A stretch of 6,963 nt of DNA from an uncultured Ancrocorticia sp. GTDB taxonomy: Bacteria > Actinomycetota > Actinomycetes > Actinomycetales > Actinomycetaceae. The notes beneath the pieces are model-generated. The model had not been told where the DNA came from. It did no database searches and saw only the letters and a list, made by a program, of their open reading frames with translations. Each line of letters opens with the position of its first letter. Positions within the stretch are counted from its first letter, which is position 1. Made by a program: the position numbers and the translations under genes. Shown here in pieces: positions 1-5,085 of the stretch. The stretch spans positions 1 to 6,963 of the forward strand of contig CAJPTB010000098.1 in the NCBI GenBank assembly GCA_905373325.1, in the 5' to 3' direction.

Positions 1-1937
1 AGATCAAGGTGCGCTACGAAGCCCCCAAGATCAAGGCCGACCCCGCCAAATCGGCTTCTGGCGAGGCCAATCCGCTCGCCGGACGGGTCAATGCGACCCC
101 TGCCCCCGCCGATGCGAATGCGGACAAAGGCGGCGACGCCGGCGCCTCTGCCGAAGCGAAGCCTGCGAAGGAAAAGGTCGAAACCAACACCCCGTTCGAA
201 TGGCCCGCCGCCCGGGACGCGCACAATCCGAGCGGCAACGGCGGCAATTCGACCGACGGCGGCAATTCAAGCGACAACGCCCAGGGCCGGAGCGGCGCCA
301 AGACAGCCGGGCAGGATGGTTCCAAGCCCGGGAATCGTTCCGACGAGCGCGGCGCCCAGACGGCCGATCGCGGAAGCCAGGGAGCGGATCGCGGCGCGCA
401 GGGGGCGCGGGTTCGCCGTCGCGGCCCTCGCGACGGCGAGATCGACATCGTTCTGCCCGAATCCAAGGGTTCCGAAGACAAATCCGAACATCTTTCGCGG
501 CGTCAAAGGCGCGAACGCAACGAGCGTGTTGCGCGTGAGCGCGCCGAACGCAACAACGAGCGCAACGGCAGGGGAAAGAATCGCGACGACCGCGGGCGCG
601 ACGGCGGCATGACCGAATCTGACAAGCGCGCGGCGCTCGACGCGATCGGAGATGCGGCTGAGCGCCGCGCTGGCGGGGACGACACGGCGTCCGACCGTCG
701 GTCGCGCAACCGCAACAGGAACCGCAATCGCGACCGCAGCGAGTTTCAGGAAGCCACGCAGCGCGACGACGAGGACCTTCTGCAAGTCGCCGGCATCCTC
801 GACTTCGAGGGAAACAACGCTTTCCTCCGCACCGGAGGGTATCTTCCGGGTGGGAACGACGCAGCGGTCTCCCAGCAGATCGTCAAGCAGCACGGGCTGC
901 GCCGCGGCGATGCCATCGTCGGCGCGGTTCGGCCGCGCACCGAAGGCGATCAGCACTACAACAACCGCAATCGCAATCGCAACCGCAACCATTACAACCA
1001 GCTCAACCAGCTCGTTCAGATCGACACGATCAATTCCCTCGACGTCGAACGCTCGCTCACGCGGCCCGAGTTCAACAAACTCACCCCGCTCTACCCGCAG
1101 GACATGCTCCGTCTGGAGACGACGCCGAAGGCCCTGACGCCGCGTGCGATCGACCTCGTCGCCCCGATCGGAAAGGGCCAGCGCGGCCTCATCGTCGCCC
1201 CGCCGAAGGCGGGAAAGACGATGGTCATGCAGCAAATTGCCATGGCAATTGCGTCGAACAACCCGCGCGTCCACCTCATGGTGGTTCTGGTTGACGAGCG
1301 CCCCGAGGAAGTCACGGACATGAAGCGCCTGGTCAAGGGGGAGGTCATCGCCTCGACCTTCGACCGCCCGGCCTCCGACCACACGATTGTCGCGGAGCTC
1401 GCCATCGAACGGGCCAAGCGCCTCGTGGAGCTCGGCCAAGACGTCGTCGTGCTTCTCGACTCGCTCACCAGGCTCTCTCGCGCCTACAACCTCGCCGCTC
1501 CCGCTTCGGGGCGCATCCTTTCGGGAGGCGTCGACGCCGCTGCACTCTACCCGCCGAAGAAGTTCTTCGGAGCGGCCCGCAACATCGAAAACGGGGGGTC
1601 TCTGACGATCATCGCCTCGGCGCTGGTCGAAACGGGCTCAAAGATGGACGAGGTGATTTTCGAGGAGTTCAAGGGCACCGGCAACATGGAGCTGCGCCTC
1701 TCGCGCCAGTTGGCGGATCGGCGCATCTTCCCGGCGATCGACGTCAACGCCTCCGGCACGCGCCGCGAGGAGCTGCTCTTCAGCCAGGAGGAGCTCAAGG
1801 TCATCTGGCAGCTGCGCCGGGCCCTTGGAACGCTCGATGTGGCGGAGGCCTCCGATTTCATGCTCGGGCGTTTGCGCAAGACCGAGTCGAATGCGGAATT
1901 CCTCGTGCAGATCATGAAGTCGATGCAGGCGAATTGA
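1..1937 (+). CDS. rho: Transcription termination factor Rho (5' end cut by window edge)
   Basis: Rho is a hexameric RNA-dependent ATPase/helicase that loads on nascent RNA in the cytoplasm and releases RNA polymerase. The reading frame is open to the left edge, so the GTG at base 9 is probably not the start, and the N-terminal Rho_N helical domain is not in view. Counting from that GTG, residues 1-250 are a low-complexity, probably disordered region rich in Arg, Asn, Asp, Gly and Ala, which is typical of actinobacterial Rho. The OB-fold RNA-binding domain covers about 253-350 and contains an Asn-Arg insertion at 318-327. The ATPase domain follows: Walker A APPKAGKT (397-404), DERPEEV, Walker B VVVLLD ending at D484, the Q-loop segment SGGVDAAALYPPK, the R-loop KGTGN (555-559), and an arginine-finger segment SGTRREE (R585). 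The motor appears complete and closely follows the E. coli Rho pattern as I recall it. Identity is essentially certain; only the start is unknown. Confidence 0.97.
   Translation, partial: IKVRYEAPKIKADPAKSASGEANPLAGRVNATPAPADANADKGGDAGASAEAKPAKEKVETNTPFEWPAARDAHNPSGNGGNSTDGGNSSDNAQGRSGAKTAGQDGSKPGNRSDERGAQTADRGSQGADRGAQGARVRRRGPRDGEIDIVLPESKGSEDKSEHLSRRQRRERNERVARERAERNNERNGRGKNRDDRGRDGGMTESDKRAALDAIGDAAERRAGGDDTASDRRSRNRNRNRNRDRSEFQEATQRDDEDLLQVAGILDFEGNNAFLRTGGYLPGGNDAAVSQQIVKQHGLRRGDAIVGAVRPRTEGDQHYNNRNRNRNRNHYNQLNQLVQIDTINSLDVERSLTRPEFNKLTPLYPQDMLRLETTPKALTPRAIDLVAPIGKGQRGLIVAPPKAGKTMVMQQIAMAIASNNPRVHLMVVLVDERPEEVTDMKRLVKGEVIASTFDRPASDHTIVAELAIERAKRLVELGQDVVVLLDSLTRLSRAYNLAAPASGRILSGGVDAAALYPPKKFFGAARNIENGGSLTIIASALVETGSKMDEVIFEEFKGTGNMELRLSRQLADRRIFPAIDVNASGTRREELLFSQEELKVIWQLRRALGTLDVAEASDFMLGRLRKTESNAEFLVQIMKSMQAN
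240..275 (+). repeat. 18-bp in-frame tandem duplication in rho N-terminal region
   Basis: Two adjacent 18-bp units (240-257 and 258-275) encode GGNSTD and GGNSSD. They lie in the disordered part of Rho and keep the frame. They are probably a small replication-slippage product in low-complexity coding DNA. Confidence 0.7.
345..407 (+). repeat. Three 21-bp heptad-encoding repeats in rho
   Basis: Three consecutive 21-bp units (345-365, 366-386, 387-407) encode ERGAQTA, DRGSQGA and DRGAQGA. The consensus is (E/D)RG(A/S)Q(T/G)A, in the linker between the unseen Rho_N domain and the RNA-binding domain. Synonymous differences between units show that the array is not freshly duplicated. The unit length matches that of the repeat array in the wecA tail further right, although the peptide differs. 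Confidence 0.75.
705..731 (+). repeat. Arg-Asn dipeptide repeat just before the Rho RNA-binding domain
   Basis: Nine codons alternate Arg and Asn (residues 233-241 from base 9) and continue as Asp-Arg-Ser. Both CGC/AGG and AAC/AAT codons are used, so the alternation is kept at protein level and is not a pure hexanucleotide run. The segment ends about 12 residues before the OB-fold begins, which suggests an auxiliary RNA-contacting or condensate-promoting segment. That role is inference. Confidence 0.75.
960..989 (+). repeat. Asn-Arg repeat inserted inside the Rho RNA-binding domain
   Basis: Codons at 960-989 encode NNRNRNRNRN (residues 318-327 from base 9). They sit between the VRPRTEGDQ strand and the LNQLVQIDTIN strand of the OB-fold. 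In the actinobacterial Rho proteins I recall, this position is a shorter loop rich in Gln/Arg/Lys. The insertion therefore seems to lengthen a loop of the primary RNA-binding site with regularly spaced positive charges. Confidence 0.75.
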
Positions 1938-1990
1938 TCTGCGCTGCAGTCGGCGCCGCGATTCGTCCGTCCTCCCACGGCGTAAGCGGA

Positions 1991-2019
1991 TGTACAAAAG
2001 CGACGAGTTGTGTAAAAAT
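1991..2019 (+). promoter_or_regulatory. Weak candidate promoter for rpmE
   Basis: TGTACA at 1991-1996 matches four of six bases of a TTGACA-type -35. A 16-bp spacer leads to TAAAAA at 2013-2018, or AAAAAT at 2014-2019 with a 17-bp spacer, each matching four of six of TATAAT. This is the only A/T-rich patch in the 209-bp gap between rho and rpmE. Transcription would start near 2025 and give a leader of about 120 nt. The match is weak and the site overlaps a possible stem-loop, so this is only a candidate. Confidence 0.3.
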
Positions 2020-2028
2020 AGCTCGTCG
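2001..2028 (+). other. Stem-loop in the rho-rpmE gap
   Basis: CGACGAG at 2001-2007 pairs perfectly with CTCGTCG at 2022-2028. Four more inner pairs, two of them G-U, extend the stem to 11 pairs around a 6-base loop. It lies 63 nt after the rho stop. No T-run follows, so it is not a classical intrinsic terminator. It could protect the rho mRNA 3' end, or it could be coincidental with the promoter candidate it overlaps. Confidence 0.5.
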
Positions 2029-2032
2029 GCTT

Positions 2033-2116
2033 CCGGTTCACCGGTGTCGCGGCCGCAGGCGCTTTTCGCCCTGCGGCAAGGGCGGTCTCCTCTGAGAGGC
2101 CGTCCGCGCATCGGAC
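2033..2116 (+). promoter_or_regulatory. Structured 5' leader of rpmE, candidate L31 autoregulatory leader
   Basis: Four stem-loops follow one another: CCGG/CCGG (2033-2044); a 10-pair stem with one bulged C and a CTTTT loop (2052-2077); a 6-pair stem with one G-U (2084-2101); and GTCCG/CGGAC (2102-2116). The second is the strongest. CTCCT at 2087-2091, in the arm and loop of the third stem, is also complementary to the AGGAG ribosome-binding site at 2137-2141, so the two pairings would compete. Candidate L31 leader RNAs have been described for actinobacteria. Whether this one belongs to that family needs a covariance-model search and is not shown here. Confidence 0.45.
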
Positions 2117-2135
2117 CCGGGGCGTTCAACGATCC

Positions 2136-2141
2136 AAGGAG
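2136..2141 (+). promoter_or_regulatory. Ribosome-binding site of rpmE
   Basis: AAGGAG lies 5 nt before the ATG at 2147. It is the strongest Shine-Dalgarno sequence in the window, as expected for a ribosomal protein gene, and it fixes the rpmE start. Confidence 0.85.
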
Positions 2142-2146
2142 CTCAA

Positions 2147-2362
2147 ATGAAGCGGGGAATCCATCCCGAATACCATGCCATCAAGGTTTCGTGCACGTGC
2201 GGCAACGAGTTCGAAACTCGTTCGACGATTGAGGGCGACCACCTTCGCGTCGATGTGTGCAGCGCCTGCCACCCCTTCTACACCGGCAAGCAGAAGATTC
2301 TCGACACCGGCGGCCGCGTGGCCAAGTTCGAGGCCCGTTACGGCAAGCGGAAGGCCAAGTAG
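2147..2362 (+). CDS. rpmE: Large-subunit ribosomal protein bL31, zinc-binding form
   Basis: This 71-residue protein is a component of the 50S subunit, where L31 helps form a bridge to the 30S head. The sequence begins MKRGIHPEY and has the four cysteines of the zinc-binding (C+) type: C16 and C18 in SCTCGN, then C38 and C41 in [14 protein letters not shown] basic tail ending GKRKAK follows. The length is the usual one (E. coli L31 is 70 residues) and the strong AAGGAG site supports the ATG start. C+ forms are normally the zinc-replete version, while Zur-controlled paralogues lack the cysteines, so Zur control is not expected here and I see no Zur-like site. It sits between rho and prfA, a common actinobacterial arrangement, with a structured leader before it and a terminator-like hairpin after it. 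Confidence 0.97.
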   Translation: MKRGIHPEYHAIKVSCTCGNEFETRSTIEGDHLRVDVCSACHPFYTGKQKILDTGGRVAKFEARYGKRKAK

Positions 2363-2370
2363 TTCGTGCT

Positions 2371-2418
2371 CTCGGCGCCGACGCAGGAAATGCGTCGGCG
2401 CCGAGGTGTATTTTCTTT
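2371..2418 (+). terminator. Strong intrinsic-terminator-like hairpin between rpmE and prfA
   Basis: A perfect 15-bp G/C-rich stem (CTCGGCGCCGACGCA at 2371-2385 with its complement at 2391-2405) encloses a GGAAA loop. The T-rich stretch GTGTATTTTCTTT follows at 2406-2418. It starts 8 nt after the rpmE stop and fits a Rho-independent terminator, although the T-run is interrupted. The prfA ATG lies only 20 nt beyond the T-tail, so termination is either partial, giving more rpmE than prfA, or prfA is transcribed from a promoter I cannot see. Confidence 0.85.
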
Positions 2419-2438
2419 GAGAAGGAGCGTGGTGAGGA

Positions 2439-3536
2439 ATGAGCAGTCAGATCGAGCTCGCCGAGCAGATGCTCGCCGAGCACCGCAGAATTGAAACGGA
2501 GATGTCCAGCCCCGAGGCGCTCTCGAGTCCCGAGAAGATGAAATCCCTCGGGCGCAGGTACGCCGAACTGGGGCGGGTCGTGCGCGTTTATGAGGCCTAC
2601 CGGCGCGCCGAGGCCGATCTTTCGGAGACCCGGGAGATCGTCGAAGCCGGCGGCGAGGACGCCGAGCTCTTCCGCCCCGAGCTGCCCGGTTTGCAAGAAG
2701 CTTATGCGCAGGCCGAGGCCGCCCTCAAAGACGTGCTCATTCCCCGCGACCCCGACGACGCCCGCGACGCCATCGTCGAAGTCAAGGCGGGGGAGGGCGG
2801 CGAGGAATCGGCCCTCTTCGCGGGAGATTTGCTGCGAATGTACGAGCGTTACGCCGAGCGGATGGGCTGGCAGACGCAGATCCTCAGCTCGATGCCCACC
2901 GAGCTCGGCGGCTTCAAGGACGTGCAGATGGCCGTCCGGCTGCGTTCGGCTCCCGAGGACCCCGCCGACGGCGTGTGGGCGCATCTTAAATTCGAGGCCG
3001 GGGTCCACCGCGTTCAGCGCATCCCCGTCACCGAATCGCAGGGTCGCATACACACCTCCGCAGCCGGAGTGCTTGTCTTCGCGGAGGTCGACGACCCCGG
3101 AGAGGTGGAGATCGCCGACGCCGACATTCGCGTCGACGTGTTTCGCTCCTCGGGCCCGGGCGGGCAGTCAGTGAACACAACGGATTCCGCCGTGCGCATC
3201 ACGCATATTCCCACCGGACTGGTCGTCTCCTGTCAGGACGAGAAATCGCAGATCAAGAACCGAGAGGCCGCCATGCGCGTCCTGAGGGCGAGGCTCCGCC
3301 AGATGCAGCTCGAGCAGCAGGCCGAGGAAAACGCCGCCATGCGCCGCTCGCAGGTGCGCACGGTCGATCGCTCCGAACGAATCCGCACCTACAACTTCCC
3401 CGAAAACAGGATCTCCGACCATCGCACGGGGTACAAGGCTTACAACCTCGACCAGGTTCTCGCCGGAGACCTCGGGCCTCTCGTCGATTCGGCTCGCGAG
3501 ATGGACGAGGCCGAGCGGATGGCCTCCCAGGAGTGA
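2439..3536 (+). CDS. prfA: Peptide chain release factor 1 (RF1)
   Basis: RF1 binds the ribosomal A site at UAA and UAG codons and triggers hydrolysis of peptidyl-tRNA. The 365-residue protein has the usual length. Its N-terminal helical domain covers about 1-105. The stop-codon reading tripeptide is PVT (196-198) in the segment [19 protein letters not shown]; the PxT form separates RF1 from RF2, which has SPF. The catalytic GGQ (241-243) lies in [17 protein letters not shown]. The C-terminal part contains [14 protein letters not shown], as in the family. In-frame stops at 2418 and 2433 leave the ATG at 2439 as the only reasonable start; the AAGGAG at 2422-2427 is 11 nt away, rather far, with GAGGA directly before the ATG. 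Its stop overlaps the start of prmC, whose product modifies this protein's GGQ glutamine. Confidence 0.97.
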   Translation: MSSQIELAEQMLAEHRRIETEMSSPEALSSPEKMKSLGRRYAELGRVVRVYEAYRRAEADLSETREIVEAGGEDAELFRPELPGLQEAYAQAEAALKDVLIPRDPDDARDAIVEVKAGEGGEESALFAGDLLRMYERYAERMGWQTQILSSMPTELGGFKDVQMAVRLRSAPEDPADGVWAHLKFEAGVHRVQRIPVTESQGRIHTSAAGVLVFAEVDDPGEVEIADADIRVDVFRSSGPGGQSVNTTDSAVRITHIPTGLVVSCQDEKSQIKNREAAMRVLRARLRQMQLEQQAEENAAMRRSQVRTVDRSERIRTYNFPENRISDHRTGYKAYNLDQVLAGDLGPLVDSAREMDEAERMASQE

Positions 3537-4453
3537 CGCGGAGAAGTTGGAATCGCCTGATTGCGGAGGCGTCCGCGCTTTTGGGCGACGCCGGAGTGGC
3601 CTCCCCGACGTCGGACGCCCGCGAGCTTGCCGAATTCGCGGTCGGCGTACGCCGCCTGCCGGACGCCGACCCGACGCCTGACCAACGCGCGGCGTTTTCG
3701 CGGGCCGTCGCGCGCAGAGCCGCCCGCGAGCCGCTCCAGCACATCACCGGGCGCATGTACTTTCGCTGGCTTGAGCTCGTCAGCCGCCCGGGCGCCTTCA
3801 TAGTCAGGCCTGAAACCGAGGCCGTTGCGCAAGACGCCGTCGACGAGGCTCGGCGGATCGCCGATCGGGGCGAGCGGCCGCGCGTCCTCGACCTGTGCAC
3901 AGGATCGGGCGCCATCGCCCTTGCCGTGGCGACGGAGGTCCCGGGGTCCGCGGTCGTCGGCGTCGATGCCTCAGCCGAGGCTCTTCAAGTGGCGCGTGAA
4001 AACAACGCCGCCTACGGCGACCCCGTCGAATTCGTCCTCGCTGACGCGCTGGAATTCTCCGGCGCGAGCGAACCTGACGTGCGCAAAGATTCCGGCGCGA
4101 GCGAACCCGGCGCCCTCGGATCCGGCGGCGCGCGCGGAAAGTTCGACGTCGTCGTCGCGAATCCCCCGTACGTGCCCGCGCGCTGCGAACTGTCTCCGGA
4201 GGTTCTCGCCGACCCCGCCGCCGCCCTGTGGGGAGGCGGAGAAGACGGCCTGGACATGCCGAACGCCTTGGTCAAAAAAGCGGTTGGACTTTTGAAGCCG
4301 GGCGGGCTTTTGGTCATGGAACACGCTGAGGAACAGGCGGAGCCGTTGCGGCGCCTTGCGTTGAAGACGGGATTCGTCAAGGCGGAAACGGGAACGGATC
4401 TGGCCGGACGCCCGCGATGGCTGCGAGCTCGGCTACCCTTAGATGAGCATTGA
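3533..4453 (+). CDS. prmC: Release factor glutamine N5-methyltransferase PrmC (HemK)
   Basis: PrmC uses S-adenosylmethionine to methylate the side-chain amide of the GGQ glutamine in release factors, which improves termination. The 306-residue protein has an N-terminal helical domain that grips the release factor (about 1-75, including PLQHITG at 67-73 and RPETE at 92-96). A Rossmann methyltransferase fold follows: DLCTGSG (120-126), the acidic residue after VVGV (D145), D171 in LADALEF, and the substrate motif NPPYVP (210-215). The GTG start overlaps the prfA stop as GTGA, with AGGAG immediately upstream or overlapping, so translation is probably coupled to prfA. Residues 176-202, between D171 and NPPY, form a Ser/Gly/Ala-rich insertion with a duplicated SGASEP, longer than this loop usually is. 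The catalytic motifs on both sides are intact, so the enzyme is probably active. Confidence 0.95.
   Translation: MTRRSWNRLIAEASALLGDAGVASPTSDARELAEFAVGVRRLPDADPTPDQRAAFSRAVARRAAREPLQHITGRMYFRWLELVSRPGAFIVRPETEAVAQDAVDEARRIADRGERPRVLDLCTGSGAIALAVATEVPGSAVVGVDASAEALQVARENNAAYGDPVEFVLADALEFSGASEPDVRKDSGASEPGALGSGGARGKFDVVVANPPYVPARCELSPEVLADPAAALWGGGEDGLDMPNALVKKAVGLLKPGGLLVMEHAEEQAEPLRRLALKTGFVKAETGTDLAGRPRWLRARLPLDEH
4058..4107 (+). repeat. 33-nt-period direct repeat inside prmC
   Basis: The 17-bp sequence TCCGGCGCGAGCGAACC occurs exactly at 4058-4074 and 4091-4107, an offset of 33 nt (11 codons). Each copy encodes SGASEP. A degenerate third start, TCCGGCGGCG, appears at 4121. The duplication keeps the frame and lengthens a loop just before the NPPY motif. 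Confidence 0.8.
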
Positions 4454-4467
4454 AGTTGGGAGGCGCG

Positions 4468-5085
4468 ATGAGAGTCATCGACAGCGCGGACGCCGACGCC
4501 GCAAGGGCAGCGGCTGCGGCCGTTCGCGAAGGTTCGCTCGTTGTGCTTCCGACCGACACCGTTTACGGGGTCGGGGCCGACCCTCGGAGCCCCCGAGCCG
4601 TCGATCGCCTTCTCACCGCGAAAGGGCGCGGGAGAGACAAGCCCTCGCCCGTCCTCGTCGCCTCTGCGGCCCAGGCCGAGGGACTGGCGCGGGAGGCCCC
4701 CGACGTTGCGAAAGCTCTCATGGACGAGTTCTGGCCCGGCGCGCTGACCCTCGTTCTGCCGTCCGAGCGGCTTGGATGGGACCTCGGTGAGACGAACGGC
4801 ACAATCGCGTTGCGAATGCCGAATCATCCCGTCGCCTTGGAATTGCTGAAAGAAGCCGGGCCGCTTGCCGTTTCGTCCGCGAATCTGAGCGGCCGCCCGC
4901 CCGCTGCGACTGTGGGCGAAGCCGTCGAGCAGCTTGGAGAGAAGGTCGCCGTCTACCTCGACGGCGGTCGGTGCCCGGGCGGAGCGCCCTCCACGATCGT
5001 GTCCATCGACGGCGATCTCATGAGGGTTCTGCGAGAGGGCGGCATCGACAGGGGCGAACTCGCCCGATTCGGAGATGTTGCCTAG
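4468..5085 (+). CDS. tsaC: L-threonylcarbamoyladenylate synthase (TsaC/Sua5/YrdC family)
   Basis: The enzyme makes threonylcarbamoyl-AMP from threonine, bicarbonate and ATP. Its partners transfer the group to A37 of ANN-decoding tRNAs to form t6A. The 205-residue protein is a single YrdC domain without the C-terminal Sua5 extension. Motifs are VVLPTDTVYGVG (25-36), KGRGRDKP (52-59), FWPG (88-91), SSANLSG (136-142) and STIV (175-178), all typical of the nucleotide/threonine pocket. The ATG at 4468 is preferred because GGAGG at 4459-4463 sits 4 nt before it. A TTG at 4450 would add six residues without a good ribosome-binding site. It lies 14 nt after prmC and its stop overlaps the next start. 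In actinobacteria this gene commonly sits between prmC and the WecA-type gene. It is annotated variously as tsaC, sua5 or ywlC. Confidence 0.95.
   Translation: MRVIDSADADAARAAAAAVREGSLVVLPTDTVYGVGADPRSPRAVDRLLTAKGRGRDKPSPVLVASAAQAEGLAREAPDVAKALMDEFWPGALTLVLPSERLGWDLGETNGTIALRMPNHPVALELLKEAGPLAVSSANLSGRPPAATVGEAVEQLGEKVAVYLDGGRCPGGAPSTIVSIDGDLMRVLREGGIDRGELARFGDVA

Noticed and set aside
9..11. GTG at base 9 as the true rho start
   Set aside because: The frame stays open to the left edge and the expected Rho_N domain is missing, so the gene very probably begins outside the window.
267..1439. A 390-codon open frame on the - strand opposite rho
   Set aside because: It is a shadow of the rho coding frame in GC-rich DNA; the sequence resembles no known family and no ribosome-binding site is evident.
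1990..2232. An 80-codon + strand open frame across the rho-rpmE gap
   Set aside because: It overlaps rpmE in another frame, has no ribosome-binding site and covers the structured leader; the peptide has no recognisable features.
4450..4467. Upstream TTG start for tsaC
   Set aside because: It has no suitably spaced ribosome-binding site, whereas ATG at 4468 has GGAGG 4 nt upstream and gives a normal family N-terminus.
4971..5084. N-terminal extension of the wecA frame into tsaC
   Set aside because: The extra 38 residues are Arg-rich and overlap conserved tsaC coding sequence. GTG at 5085 has a ribosome-binding site and begins directly with the first membrane helix.
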